Source: Pseudorhizobium pelagicum
GTDB taxonomy: Bacteria > Pseudomonadota > Alphaproteobacteria > Rhizobiales > Rhizobiaceae
NCBI GenBank assembly: GCA_000722615.1
Contig: JOKI01000014.1
Location: 189-64,188 of the forward strand
Length of the DNA: 64,000 bases
Direction of reading: 5' to 3'
Of this stretch, positions 7,450 through 16,088 are shown piece after piece (position 1 is the first letter of the stretch; every line of letters begins with the position of its first letter). Position numbers and translations under genes: made by a program. The notes under the pieces are model-generated. The model saw only the letters and a program-made list of their open reading frames with translations. It made no database searches and was not told the origin of the DNA.

Positions 7450-7920
7450 ATGATGGAAATGCCAAAGCCGCAGGCGGAGCACGGCTTCCTGCAGAAACTG
7501 GTCGGCACCTGGGAGGTGACCGCCAAGGACATGACCGGCGACGATCCCTGGACCGAGGTGGTGCGGTCGCTGCACGGCATCTGGTTCGTCGCCGAGGGCA
7601 CTGGAAACATGCCCGGCGGCGGCGCGGCGACCACCGTCCTGACGCTCGGCTTCGATCCCGCGAAAGGCAGATACGTCGGCAGCTGGATCGGCTCGATGAT
7701 GAGCCACATGTGGGTCTACGAGGGCGAGGTGTCTGCCGATGGCACCACCCTCAGCCTCTATACCTCGGGACCGGATTTTGCCGATCCGGGCAAGACGGGG
7801 GAGTACCGCGAGCAGATCGTCTTCGCCGACGACGACCACCGCATCTTCACCTCCAGTGCCCGGCAGGCCGATGGCAGCTGGAACCAGTTCATGGAAGCCC
7901 GTTACACCCGCATGTCCTAG
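7450..7920 (+). CDS. DUF1579 family protein
   Basis: A 156-residue protein beginning MMEMPKPQAEHGFLQKLVGTW, the characteristic opening of DUF1579 proteins. Further signatures are LHGIWFVAEGTG and YVGSWIGSMMSHMWVYEG. It is a cytosolic beta-rich domain, probably lipocalin/calycin-like, with no known reaction. A GGGAGGAG ribosome site overlaps the end of the preceding DUF899 gene, so the two are transcribed together. Confidence 0.87.
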   Translation: MMEMPKPQAEHGFLQKLVGTWEVTAKDMTGDDPWTEVVRSLHGIWFVAEGTGNMPGGGAATTVLTLGFDPAKGRYVGSWIGSMMSHMWVYEGEVSADGTTLSLYTSGPDFADPGKTGEYREQIVFADDDHRIFTSSARQADGSWNQFMEARYTRMS

Positions 7921-7982
7921 ATCAAATTCCTTGCGACCCTGATCGCTTAAACCTTGTCCATGGCCCAACACAGGAGGTCGGA

Positions 7983-8789
7983 ATGCTGCAGACTGCAAAG
8001 GAAAGCACAAGCGAGACGCACGGCAAATTCATCTGGTGCGAACTGATGACCTCCGACACGGAGGCGGCGGGGCGCTTTTACAGCGCCGTGCTCGGCTGGT
8101 CGGTCAAGCCGATGCCGATGGAGGGGATGACCTACCATCTGTTCGAGATCGGCGAAGGTGACAAATGCCCCGGCATCGGCGGCATGATGACCCTGCCGGC
8201 GGAGCTTGCCGGCCACGTGCCTCCGAACTGGAGCGGCTATGTGGCGGTCGACGACGTCGACCGGACGGCCCGGGCATTCGAGGCGGGCGGCGGTATGATC
8301 CATCGTCAGCCGGAGGATATTCCCGGCGTCGGCCGCTTTGCCGTCGTTGCCGATCCGCACGGCGCTGTCATCAACATCATGACGCCGCTCCCTGTGGACG
8401 ACATGCCGACGGCGCCCGAGGGCGCTCCCGGCACCGTCGGGTGGTACGAACTCTATGCCAATGACCTGCAGGAAGCCTTCGACTTCTATGCCGGAACCTT
8501 CGGCTGGACCAGGGACCACGACCACGACATGGGCCCCATGGGCGTCTACCGGATCTTCGCCGAGCACGGCAAGGCGATTGGCGGCATGATGGCCCGTCCC
8601 GAGAGTGTCCCGGTGCCCTGCTGGGTCTACTACTTCAACGTCGACGGGCTCGACGCGGCGATCGCCCGGGTGACGGCTGCCGGCGGCAAGATCGTCCACG
8701 GTCCGATGGAGGTTCCCGGTGGCAGCTGGATCGCGCACTGCACGGATCCGCAGGGCGCATCTTTCAGTCTGGTCTCGATGCGGAGGTAA
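7983..8789 (+). CDS. VOC-family protein with two glyoxalase-like domains
   Basis: A 268-residue protein; ATG 7983 follows AGGAGGTCGG. Two vicinal-oxygen-chelate domains in tandem: about 12-130 (FIWCELMTSDTEAAGRFYSAV to VADPHGAVINIM) and about 142-265 (VGWYELYANDLQEAFDFYAGT to HCTDPQGASFSLV). This double-domain pattern, with W-E/L-x-T at each start, is common in actinobacterial and proteobacterial proteins listed as glyoxalase/bleomycin-resistance related. Metal ligands are not clearly those of glyoxalase I, so the reaction is unknown. Last gene of the MarR-controlled operon. Confidence 0.87.
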   Translation: MLQTAKESTSETHGKFIWCELMTSDTEAAGRFYSAVLGWSVKPMPMEGMTYHLFEIGEGDKCPGIGGMMTLPAELAGHVPPNWSGYVAVDDVDRTARAFEAGGGMIHRQPEDIPGVGRFAVVADPHGAVINIMTPLPVDDMPTAPEGAPGTVGWYELYANDLQEAFDFYAGTFGWTRDHDHDMGPMGVYRIFAEHGKAIGGMMARPESVPVPCWVYYFNVDGLDAAIARVTAAGGKIVHGPMEVPGGSWIAHCTDPQGASFSLVSMRR

Positions 8790-8910
8790 AATCTGCGTCA
8801 GCTGAACCTGCCATCTCCGTTAAAACTAGGTTCATGCGGCTGTCGTTATGATATGCCCCATCAAGTCCATGTATTTCGCGCATGGGCACGAACCGAGTGA
8901 AAAGGTAACG

Positions 8911-9258
8911 ATGCGCAGGATCAGACTGATGGTGGTGGGACCGCCGTCCTTCCTCAAGCCCGCTGTCCTTCAGGCATTCGCCGACGCCGGCGTTGATCTG
9001 CAGGGGCCGGTTGCTGCCATCGATCTGGCGGCAGCCCTTGCCGACGCGAAGCTGGACGGCGCGATCATTGATGTCGACTACGACGCCAAGGCACTGTTCC
9101 ATGTCGTTGAGCTTTTCGATGCCATTGATGTGCCGGCACTTTTTGCCACGTCCCGGACCGGAAGCATCCGGGGCGGCTTCACCTGCTCGGAGAACCCGGA
9201 GGCGATCAACGCCATCGTTCACCATCTTCTCGGCGCGACGGAAACGACCCTGCAGTAA
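8911..9258 (+). CDS. Degenerate receiver-domain (CheY-like) protein
   Basis: A 115-residue protein; ATG 8911 follows AAAAGGT. It has the receiver fold pattern: beta1 (IRLMVVGPPSF), the phosphoacceptor-like Asp54 in DGAIIDVDY, and the beta4 Thr/Ser region (VPALFATSRT). The N-terminal acidic pair is replaced by GPP and the conserved Lys near the C-terminus is absent (FTCSENPEAI). It is therefore probably not phosphorylated in the normal way. Such pseudo-receivers act by protein contact. No partner kinase is adjacent. The in-frame ATG at 8848 would add 21 unlikely residues. Confidence 0.7.
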   Translation: MRRIRLMVVGPPSFLKPAVLQAFADAGVDLQGPVAAIDLAAALADAKLDGAIIDVDYDAKALFHVVELFDAIDVPALFATSRTGSIRGGFTCSENPEAINAIVHHLLGATETTLQ

Positions 9259-9361
9259 CATTTGTTGTTGAACTTTCATGCCATGCATCTACCCTTGTGG
9301 ACCAAGGGAGACGCCCGATCCTGGGCCGTCCGTCCCGCAATGTCGGAGGAGATGCACGATC

Positions 9362-9604
9362 ATGTCCGCAGATCAACACTTCTTCTATCCGGAGATCCTC
9401 CTGGCCGAGGATCTTAAAGTCCTGCAGGCGACGGTGCGCGCCCTGAGCATCGGCAATGAAGGCCTGCACCGTGAGCACAACCCGGAACAGGTGGCGAAGA
9501 TCGTTCTGCGCCTTTACTGCTTCGGTCTCACGGATCCAAACAAGCTGACGGAACTCGCAGGCCTGATGGCGGATCGTGAGGCGGGCTTCCGCTATCCGGC
9601 CTGA
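9362..9604 (+). CDS. Small conserved-looking hypothetical protein
   Basis: An 80-residue soluble protein (starts MSADQHFFYPEILLAEDLKV). ATG 9362 has a strong GGAGGAG ribosome site, the main reason to call it. It is mainly helical in appearance, without signal peptide, membrane span or recognisable motif. It lies between the pseudo-receiver gene and the ECF sigma gene on the same strand. Function unknown. Similar short proteins accompany stress-sigma genes in rhizobia, but I cannot assign a family. Confidence 0.65.
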   Translation: MSADQHFFYPEILLAEDLKVLQATVRALSIGNEGLHREHNPEQVAKIVLRLYCFGLTDPNKLTELAGLMADREAGFRYPA

Positions 9605-9635
9605 AAGGCCAAATCGGAGAAATTTCGCCCTGCGC

Positions 9636-9660
9636 GGAACGATCCCGATGCTCACGTATT
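9636..9660 (+). promoter_or_regulatory. Weak EcfG-like promoter candidate before the ECF sigma gene
   Basis: GGAAC at 9636-9640, 18 bases, then TT at 9659-9660. It fits GGAAC-N18/19-TT, but the -10 reads TATT rather than CGTT. The position, 26 bases before the ECF start, suits a stress-induced or autoregulated sigma gene. Confidence 0.3.
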
Positions 9661-9685
9661 CAAGTCATAGATACGGGAGTTTACC

Positions 9686-10210
9686 ATGACAGAACACGTC
9701 GTCCACGAACACCTTCAGGTGGAGGTTCTTACACTGGTTCCCGCGCTGCGCAGTTTCGCACGCCGGTTTTACCCCAATGCCAGCGACATCGACGACCTGG
9801 TGCAGGAGACCCTGTTGCGGGCCTTCGCCAACCTGGACAAGTTCCGGCCTGGCACCAGTCTGAAGTCCTGGATGTTCACCATCATGCGCAACACCTTCTG
9901 CACCCGCTATGGCCAGGGCAAGCGCGAGTTTGTCGGCATAGAGGATTGCGCGTCGCTCAACCGTGCCATCGATGCGCCCCAGGAGTGGTCCATCCGGGCC
10001 CAGGAGTTTCATCGCGCACTGGTGTCCTTGCCTGCACACTACCGCGATGCCTTCGAGACCGTGCTGATGCGCGGCGAGAGCTACGAGGAAGCGGCATCGC
10101 GCTGCGACTGCCCGATCGGCACGATCAAGAGCCGGGTGAACCGGGCCCGTAGCGCCATCCTGAAGAGCCTCGGAGAAGATGGCGTCGACGGGACGATGGG
10201 AATCCATTGA
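9686..10210 (+). CDS. ECF-type RNA polymerase sigma factor
   Basis: A 174-residue sigma-70 family protein with only regions 2 and 4. Region 2 (about 18-80) includes ASDIDDLVQETLLRAFANL and FRPGTSLKSWMFTIMRN. Region 4 (about 105-160) includes ALVSLPAHYRDAFETVLMRG and the helix-turn-helix SYEEAASRCDCPIGTIKSRV. It directs RNA polymerase to a specific promoter set. No anti-sigma gene or PhyR-like regulator lies beside it, which argues against it being the master EcfG factor itself. It may be one of the auxiliary EcfG-like or oxidative-stress sigma factors that rhizobia carry in numbers. Confidence 0.92.
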   Translation: MTEHVVHEHLQVEVLTLVPALRSFARRFYPNASDIDDLVQETLLRAFANLDKFRPGTSLKSWMFTIMRNTFCTRYGQGKREFVGIEDCASLNRAIDAPQEWSIRAQEFHRALVSLPAHYRDAFETVLMRGESYEEAASRCDCPIGTIKSRVNRARSAILKSLGEDGVDGTMGIH

Positions 10211-10274
10211 GCCGGTGCGACATTCGGCGTTCCGATACGCTTGATGCCGCTCCTGCGTCCGCTATGGTGCGGGC

Positions 10275-11075
10275 ATGATATTCCAAAGATCCGACGCCGG
10301 CCCCGCCCCGCGATTCCATCTCTTCCGGAACACCCTGCAGCGCATCGAGCGGGGCAAGGATGCGATGGCGCTGCGCTGGCAGGCGTTTTTTGCCGTTGTC
10401 GATCTCGCCATCCTCGCCTTCTTCCTGTTCGGTCCCTACCTGCGGGCCGGCCCCTCCTACCTGATCATCGATTACCTGATCGCCGTCTGGATCGGCGCCG
10501 AGCTTCTGCTCCGCATCGTCGCGGCGCCGACCTGGGGCGTTCTGCTGCGTCGGCCGATGACCTGGATCGACATCGTCATCCTGGCGACGCTGCTTTTCCC
10601 GGACGTGCTCTACAACTTTGCCTTCCTTCGGGCGATGCGGCTCTGGGCCGTCGGCAACAGCACGCTGCTGCGGGTGGGGTTGCGCCGCGCCGGCTACCCG
10701 CATCTGCTCGATGTGGTACGCGCGCTCATCAACCTCCTCGTCTTCCTCTTCATCGCCACCGGCTTCGTCTACACGAGTTTCTTCTACAACCGGCCGGGCG
10801 AGGAGGGCTTCGTCGACGCGCTCTATTTCACCGTCGCGACGATCACCACCACCGGCTTCGGCGACATCACGCTGCCGGGCACCGCCGGCAAGCTCACCTC
10901 CGTCGTCACCATGATCGTCGGCATCTCGCTCTTCGTGCGCCTGGCGCAGGCGGTGGTGCGCCCCAACAAGGTGCATTATCCCTGTCCGCGCTGCGGCCTG
11001 CAGCGGCATGATTCCGATGCCGTCCACTGCAAGGCCTGCGGCGAGATCCTCAATATTCCGGACGAGGGCGACTAG
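10275..11075 (+). CDS. Voltage-gated-type potassium channel with C-terminal zinc ribbon
   Basis: A 266-residue membrane protein. Several spans (about 36-55, 62-80, 96-116) precede the pore module: an outer helix at about 147-168, the selectivity filter TTTGFGD at 191-197 and the inner helix at about 205-224. This is the six-segment channel plan, but the fourth segment (RAMRLWAVGNSTLLRVGLRR) has few regularly spaced charges. The cytosolic C-terminus carries a zinc ribbon with Cys237, Cys240, Cys252 and Cys255 (CPRC and CKAC), an unusual tail that could gate or anchor the channel. The start ATG 10275 is used without a strong ribosome site. It is convergent with the antiporter gene 15 bases downstream. 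Confidence 0.88.
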   Translation: MIFQRSDAGPAPRFHLFRNTLQRIERGKDAMALRWQAFFAVVDLAILAFFLFGPYLRAGPSYLIIDYLIAVWIGAELLLRIVAAPTWGVLLRRPMTWIDIVILATLLFPDVLYNFAFLRAMRLWAVGNSTLLRVGLRRAGYPHLLDVVRALINLLVFLFIATGFVYTSFFYNRPGEEGFVDALYFTVATITTTGFGDITLPGTAGKLTSVVTMIVGISLFVRLAQAVVRPNKVHYPCPRCGLQRHDSDAVHCKACGEILNIPDEGD

Positions 11076-11089
11076 AGGGTTGCCCGCCT

Positions 11090-12346
11090 CTAGCGTTTCT
11101 CCGCCAGTTCGGTGTTCCACCGGTTGCGGTCCATGCGTCGCATGACCGGTGTCGCCGCCACGCCATGCACCACGATCGACATCAGCACGATCAGGAAGAC
11201 CGTGATCCAGAGCGTCGGTTCGGTGCCGAAGCTGACCTGGCCTGTGGCGAAGGCCAGGTAATAGAACGAGCCGAGACCGCGGATCCCGAAGAAGCTGATC
11301 ACCGCCTTTTCGCTGGCTCGGTTGGGCAGGCCGATCAGGCTGATCCAGCCGAACAGCGGCCGGATCAGGAAGATCGAGATCACCGCGACCAGCACGATTT
11401 CCCAGCTGATGGCCGCGAAGATGCGCCCGTCGCCGAGGATCATGCCGAAGCAGACGATCAGCACCATCATCAGCAGCCGCTCGATCTGTTCGGCAAAGTC
11501 GTGCAGGCTCTTGTGATAGGAATGCTGGCGTTCCACCGACCGGAGCGTGATCGCGGCGACGAAGACGGCGAGGAAGCCATAGCCGTGCACGAGCTCGGTC
11601 AGGCCGTAGCAGAGGCAGGTGATGCCGAGCGCCACCAGCCCTTCGCCGGTCCGCGACAGGCTGGCGCGCTGCGGCAGCCGGAAGGTGAGGTAGGCGAGAA
11701 CACGGCCCGTCAGCCAGCCGACGAGGAGACCGGCCACCAGCCGCCAGGCCACATCGACGGTAAACCACGTCCAGAGAATATCGCCATAGCCGCGGTCGGC
11801 CACCGCCGCGAGCCCGATGGCGAGATAGACGAAGGGAAAGCTCAATCCGTCGTTCAGTCCGGCTTCCGCCGTCAGCGAAAAGCGCACCTCGTCCTCTTCG
11901 CCCGTCTTCGGCGGTCCCACCTGGATGTCGGAGGCGAGCACGGGGTCGGTCGGCGCCAGCACGGCGCCGAGCAGCACCGCCGAGGCGAGCGGCAGGGCGA
12001 GCATCCAGGCGCCGAGGAAGGCGATGGCCGCGATCGTCAGCGGCATGGCGATGCCCAGCAGCCGCCATACCGTGCGCCAGTTCACCCGGCCGAACGGGCG
12101 GTCCAGCTTGAGGCCGGCGCCCATCAGCGAAACTATCACCACGAATTCCGTCAGATGCTCCGTCAGATAGCGGTTTTCCAGCGGGTTGACCGCGAAAGGG
12201 GCAACCGGCGACCAGGAAAACAGCGCTCCGATGACGATGCAGAAGATCGGCAGCGACATCGGCAGCTCGCGCAGCACCATCGGCAGCCAGGCCGTCAGCA
12301 GGATGACCACGCCGAGCAGCGTCAGAATAATGATGTAGGCGTCCAT
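11090..12346 (-). CDS. Cation:proton antiporter (CPA family, NhaP-like)
   Basis: A 418-residue inner-membrane protein with about 12 hydrophobic segments. It opens MDAYIIILTLLGVVILLTAWL. The conserved VLAPTDPVLASDIQVG segment contains the TDP sequence of the CPA1 ion-binding region, followed by AEAGLNDGLSFPFVY, matching the (E/N)D motif of Na+/H+ antiporters (here ND). It exchanges monovalent cations for protons. The Asn-Asp rather than Asp-Asp motif points to an electroneutral CPA1 type. ATG 12346 is chosen since the 48 residues that could be added upstream are Arg-rich and non-membrane. Confidence 0.92.
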   Translation of the reverse strand: MDAYIIILTLLGVVILLTAWLPMVLRELPMSLPIFCIVIGALFSWSPVAPFAVNPLENRYLTEHLTEFVVIVSLMGAGLKLDRPFGRVNWRTVWRLLGIAMPLTIAAIAFLGAWMLALPLASAVLLGAVLAPTDPVLASDIQVGPPKTGEEDEVRFSLTAEAGLNDGLSFPFVYLAIGLAAVADRGYGDILWTWFTVDVAWRLVAGLLVGWLTGRVLAYLTFRLPQRASLSRTGEGLVALGITCLCYGLTELVHGYGFLAVFVAAITLRSVERQHSYHKSLHDFAEQIERLLMMVLIVCFGMILGDGRIFAAISWEIVLVAVISIFLIRPLFGWISLIGLPNRASEKAVISFFGIRGLGSFYYLAFATGQVSFGTEPTLWITVFLIVLMSIVVHGVAATPVMRRMDRNRWNTELAEKR

Positions 12347-12563
12347 GCGTCTGCTTTTCGTGTGCGATGAGGTGAGGGCGGAACGGCGGGGTCCGGGAGG
12401 GGCAACGGCGCGCCGCCCCTCCCGTTCCCTGCAGCTGTCGAATGAATTCCTTTGCGATGGCTGGCCCATCCTGCGGATGCGAAGCCTCACAACTTGCGCA
12501 GGATCGCACGGCTGCTATAGCGCGACAATGACACCGCGTATCCGCACCTCAGGAGCATTCGAC

Positions 12564-12869
12564 ATGGCAGCCGACAACGACGATTACATCTACGACGAGG
12601 TCACCGGCGAATGGCGTCCGGCCTCCGAAATGGCAGCGGCCGCCGGTGCGACCAACCTTGAGGTCCGCGACGCCTCCGGCACGCTTCTCCAGGACGGCGA
12701 CAGCGTCACCCTGATCAAGGACCTGAAGGTCAAGGGCGCCGGCCAGACGCTGAAGCAGGGCACCGTCATCCGCTCGATCCGGCTGACCGACAACCCGGAA
12801 GAGATCGACTGCCGCCACGACGCCATCAAGGGTCTGGTTCTGCGCACGGAATTCGTCCGCAAGCGCTGA
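12564..12869 (+). CDS. PhnA/YjdM-like protein lacking the N-terminal zinc ribbon
   Basis: A 101-residue protein; ATG 12564 follows AGGAG. The C-terminal half has the PhnA domain signature (VRDASGTLLQDGDSVTLIKD, VKGAGQTLKQGTVIRSIRL, IDCRHDAIKGLVLRTEFVRK). Typical YjdM/PhnA proteins start with a four-Cys zinc ribbon. Here the first 30 residues (DNDDYIYDEVTGEWRPASEM) are acidic and Cys-free. Members are annotated alkylphosphonate utilisation protein, though YjdM is not needed for C-P lyase. No phn genes are near. The biochemical role is unknown. Confidence 0.85.
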   Translation: MAADNDDYIYDEVTGEWRPASEMAAAAGATNLEVRDASGTLLQDGDSVTLIKDLKVKGAGQTLKQGTVIRSIRLTDNPEEIDCRHDAIKGLVLRTEFVRKR

Positions 12870-12914
12870 GCGGACGCTAACCCGAAGCGGGGAAGGGGCC
12901 ATCCGTCCCCGGCA

Positions 12915-14459
12915 TCACCGTTTCAGGCTGCCGAGAATGCCCCGAACGATGGCGCGCCCCAGCGAATTGGCGACCGAGCGCGCCGCACTCTTCATCGCCG
13001 CCTCCACCACCGTCTCCCGCTGGTAGCCGGAGCGTCCGGCGCTGCGGCTGCGCGTCGGCTTCTCCTCCGGCTCGTCGCCGAAGCCCGGCAGGCTCCAGCG
13101 GCCGGCGGCGCTGTCGGCGGGCTCTTCCTCGTTCTCCTGCTTGGCAGCCGTCGCCTTGGCCGCCCGCGCCATCAGGATCTCGTAGGCCGACTCCCGGTCG
13201 ACGTCGCGGTCGTAGCGGCCGGCGATCGGGCTCACTTCGATGATCTGCTGCCGTTCCGCATCCGTGATCGGCCCGATGCGCGAGGACGGCGGGCGGATCA
13301 GCGTCCGCTCCACCACTGACGGCGCACCCTTGCCCTCCAGCGTCGAGACCAGCGCCTCGCCGGTGCCGAGTGCGGTGATCGCCTCGCCGGTGTCGAAGTC
13401 CGGATTGGCCCGGAAGGTTTCCGCCGCCGTCTTCACCGCCTTCTGCTCGCGCGGCGTATAGGCGCGCAGCGCGTGCTGCACCCGGTTGCCGAGCTGGGCG
13501 AGCACAGTCTCGGGCACGTCGAGCGGGTTCTGCGTGACGAAATAGACGCCCACGCCCTTCGAGCGGATCAGCCGCACCACCTGCTCGACGCGCTCGACCA
13601 GCACCTTCGGCGCCTCGTTGAAGAGCAGATGCGCCTCGTCGAAGAAGAACACCAGCTTCGGCTTCTCCGGATCGCCCACCTCCGGCAGCTCCTCGAAGAG
13701 CTCCGAAAGCAGCCAGAGCAGGAAGGTGGCGTAGAGCCGGGGATTGTTCATCAGCCTGTCGGCGGCAAGCACGGTGATCATGCCGCGTCCGTCCTGCGTG
13801 GTGCGCATCAGGTCGGAAATCTCTAGCGCCGGTTCGCCGAAGAAATGCGCCGCGCCCTGCTGTTCGAGCACCAGCAGGCCGCGCTGCAGCGAGCCGACCG
13901 AAGCCTTGGAGACGAAGCCGTAGCGGCTGGAGATCTCGCTGGCATGCTCGCCCACGTAGTTCAGCAGCGCCTGCAGGTCCTTGAGGTCGAGCAGCGCCAT
14001 GCCGCCCTCGTCGGCAATCTTGAAGGCGATGTTGAGCACGCCCTCCTGCGCGTCGGTCGCATCCATCAGCCGGGCGAGCAGCAGCGGCCCCATCTCCGCG
14101 ACGGTGGTGCGCACACGGTGGCCCTTCTCGCCGTAGAGGTCGAGGAAGATCGTCGGGAAGGCGTCGAAGTCGTACTCGGAAAACTGGATCTGCTCGGCGC
14201 GCTTGAGAAGAAAATCCTTCTCCTCGCCGCGTGCGGCGATCCCCGAAAGATCGCCCTTGATGTCGGAGCAGAAGACCGGAACGCCGGCACTGGAAAAGCT
14301 CTCGGCGAGGATCTGCAGCGTCACGGTCTTGCCGGTCCCGGTTGCGCCGGTGATCAACCCGTGGCGGTTGGCGAAGGCGAGATGCAGATATTCAGGCTTG
14401 CTGAAGGAATCGTCGGGCTTCCGGCTGCCGCCCAGAAAGAGTTTTCCTTCGTCCATCAT
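12915..14459 (-). CDS. HerA-like helicase / DUF853 ATPase
   Basis: A 514-residue P-loop ATPase related to E. coli YjgR. It opens [15 protein letters not shown]. Walker A is GATGTGKT (38-45). Walker B is [13 protein letters not shown], followed by the [10 protein letters not shown] sensor region and the C-terminal [19 protein letters not shown] typical of DUF853. It belongs to the FtsK-HerA superfamily of ring ATPases that translocate DNA; its own role is not established. A basic, Ser/Arg-rich tail follows (about 460-490). The open frame continues upstream to 15533 but that part is antisense to yihY and is rejected. ATG 14459 (or 14456) has GGGAG upstream. Confidence 0.93.
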   Translation of the reverse strand: MMDEGKLFLGGSRKPDDSFSKPEYLHLAFANRHGLITGATGTGKTVTLQILAESFSSAGVPVFCSDIKGDLSGIAARGEEKDFLLKRAEQIQFSEYDFDAFPTIFLDLYGEKGHRVRTTVAEMGPLLLARLMDATDAQEGVLNIAFKIADEGGMALLDLKDLQALLNYVGEHASEISSRYGFVSKASVGSLQRGLLVLEQQGAAHFFGEPALEISDLMRTTQDGRGMITVLAADRLMNNPRLYATFLLWLLSELFEELPEVGDPEKPKLVFFFDEAHLLFNEAPKVLVERVEQVVRLIRSKGVGVYFVTQNPLDVPETVLAQLGNRVQHALRAYTPREQKAVKTAAETFRANPDFDTGEAITALGTGEALVSTLEGKGAPSVVERTLIRPPSSRIGPITDAERQQIIEVSPIAGRYDRDVDRESAYEILMARAAKATAAKQENEEEPADSAAGRWSLPGFGDEPEEKPTRSRSAGRSGYQRETVVEAAMKSAARSVANSLGRAIVRGILGSLKR

Positions 14460-14573
14460 GCAACTGGCGCTCCCTCGCGGCGTTAGGATCGCAAGGGTTA
14501 TAGAGGGCGCTGCAGGGCCGGGCAACGGTCGCGGCAGTGCTCGCTGACGTTTGACGGGTAAGGGAGCAGGAAC

Positions 14574-15554
14574 GTGAAGGACGATGCAGTCAGGGCAGAG
14601 CAGCAGGAACCGGGGCGCGGGCGCGACGCGTCCACGCCCAACCAGATACCGAAGACCGGCCTGAAGGACGTCTTCTGGCGCCTTTACGCGGCGATCAACG
14701 AGGATCGCGTCATGCTGGTTGCCGCCGGCGTCACCTACTATCTTCTGCTGGCCCTGTTTCCCGCCATTTCGGCGCTGGTCTCGCTCTACGGCTTCTTCGC
14801 CAATCCAAACCAGATCGCCGAGCGCATCCAGTTCCTGAGCTCCGTCATGCCCAGCGAGGCGCTCGACATCTTTATCGAGCAGCTGCGATCGCTGGCCACC
14901 CAGGACGGCTCGACGCTGAGCATCGGCCTGATCGCCGGTCTCGGCATTGCACTGTGGAGCTCCAACAACGGCATCAAGGCGCTCTTCCAGGCCATGAACG
15001 TTGCCTATGAGGAGGAAGAGAAGCGCAGCTTCCTGAAGCTTACCGGCGTCTCGCTGCTGTTCACGCTCGGCACCCTGATCCTCATCATCGTCCTGACGGT
15101 GGCGGTCGGGATCGTTCCGGCGGTCCTTTCCTTCCTGTCGATCGGCGGCATTGCGGAAACGGCCATCAGGCTCCTCCGCTGGCCGCTGATGCTGTTCTTC
15201 GTAATGGGCGGAATAGCTCTCCTCTACCGCTATGGCCCGAGCCGCGAGCCAGCCAAGGCGCGCTGGCTGACCTGGGGCACCGGCTTTGCCACGGTCTTCT
15301 GGCTGATTGCCTCCATCGCCGTCTCCTACTACCTCTCCAATTTCGCCAACTACAACGCCACCTACGGCACGCTGGGCGCCCTGATCGGCTTCATGGTCTG
15401 GACCTGGGTGTCCGTCGTCATCGTCCTCGTCGGCGCCGAATTGAACGCCGAGCTGGAGCATCAGACGGCACAGGATTCCACCACCGGTCCGGACGAGCCG
15501 ATGGGCAAGCGCGGCGCCTATATGGCCGATCATCTCGGCAAGGCCTCCTCTTGA
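14574..15554 (+). CDS. YihY/BrkB family inner-membrane protein
   Basis: A 326-residue protein with GTG start 14574 after GGGAGCAGG. About six membrane segments begin near residue 45 ([20 protein letters not shown], the YihY signature), with the later conserved [39 protein letters not shown] and [15 protein letters not shown]. The family was once called ribonuclease BN in error. It is now viewed as an uncharacterised membrane transporter or flippase-like group; BrkB gave serum resistance in Bordetella. Divergent from the HerA-like gene. Confidence 0.92.
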   Translation: MKDDAVRAEQQEPGRGRDASTPNQIPKTGLKDVFWRLYAAINEDRVMLVAAGVTYYLLLALFPAISALVSLYGFFANPNQIAERIQFLSSVMPSEALDIFIEQLRSLATQDGSTLSIGLIAGLGIALWSSNNGIKALFQAMNVAYEEEEKRSFLKLTGVSLLFTLGTLILIIVLTVAVGIVPAVLSFLSIGGIAETAIRLLRWPLMLFFVMGGIALLYRYGPSREPAKARWLTWGTGFATVFWLIASIAVSYYLSNFANYNATYGTLGALIGFMVWTWVSVVIVLVGAELNAELEHQTAQDSTTGPDEPMGKRGAYMADHLGKASS

Positions 15555-15612
15555 TCCTTCCCCGTGGATCTGCGCATTTGGCGCTGGACGGCGCCGGAAG
15601 TTCCGTATTACC

Positions 15613-15628
15613 TTGACGTCAACGTCAA
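15613..15628. promoter_or_regulatory. Perfect 16-bp dyad TTGACGT-CA-ACGTCAA
   Basis: A perfect inverted repeat 19 bases before the DUF2780-like gene at 15647. It resembles LiuR-type MerR-family sites known in proteobacteria. TTGACG could also serve as a -35 element. The regulator is not in the window. Confidence 0.55.
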
Positions 15629-15646
15629 AACATTGAGGAGAATCTC

Positions 15647-16036
15647 ATGAACGAACTCGTGACCCGCGTCGCCGACAACGTCGGTATTGCCCCCGACACG
15701 GCTGAAAAGGCCGTCGGCATGATGCTCGGCTTCCTGCAGCGCGAAGCCGACGATGCCGCAGTCGCCAGAATGATCGAATCGATCCCCGGTGCGCCGGAGC
15801 TGGTCGCCAAGTTCAACGGCGAGGGCGCGGGCGGCGGCGGCCTGCTCGGTGGCCTGATGGCCAGCTTCGGTGGCGGCGTCATGGCGCTCGGCCAGCAGCT
15901 GATGAGCCTCGGCCTCGGCATGGGCGAGATCACCGGTCTTGCCAAGGAAACCATCAAGGTTGCGCGCGAGCATGCCGGCGACGAGACCGTCGACACGGTC
16001 GTCGCCTCGGTCCCGGGCCTCAGCCAGTTCGTCTGA
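15647..16036 (+). CDS. DUF2780/DUF2267-like small protein
   Basis: A 129-residue protein starting MNELVTRVADNVGIAPDTAEK, with a GAGGAG ribosome site. An N-terminal helical domain (about 1-52) with IGIAPDTAEKAVGMMLGFLQ is followed by a Gly/Met-rich segment (GEGAGGGGLLGGLMASFGGG) and a helical tail ending GDETVDTVVASVPGLSQFV. This domain, in which the C-terminal end repeats the VDxVVASVPGL pattern of DUF2267/DUF2780 proteins, is common in alphaproteobacteria and lacks a known function. It is monocistronic, with a perfect operator-like dyad upstream and a terminator downstream. Confidence 0.72.
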   Translation: MNELVTRVADNVGIAPDTAEKAVGMMLGFLQREADDAAVARMIESIPGAPELVAKFNGEGAGGGGLLGGLMASFGGGVMALGQQLMSLGLGMGEITGLAKETIKVAREHAGDETVDTVVASVPGLSQFV

Positions 16037-16060
16037 TCAATTCGCAGAAGCACCCACAAA

Positions 16061-16088
16061 AGCCGCCGGATCGCTCCGGCGGCTTTTT
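16061..16088 (+). terminator. Rho-independent terminator
   Basis: AGCCGCCGGA (16061-16070), a 4-base loop, TCCGGCGGCT (16075-16084) and a T run. It ends transcription from 15647 and touches the stop codon of the convergent brnA. Confidence 0.93.

Noticed and set aside
10125..12509. A 794-residue open frame on the minus strand across the channel and antiporter genes
   Set aside because: It is a mirror of real genes in high-GC DNA: Arg/Gly/Pro/Ala-rich, without domains, while the antiporter at 11090-12346 is a clean membrane protein in another frame.
14460..15533. N-terminal extension of the HerA-like ATPase by 358 residues
   Set aside because: The added part lies antisense to the well-supported YihY gene and reads as low-complexity Asp/Gln/Arg sequence; the protein proper starts at MMDEGKLF.
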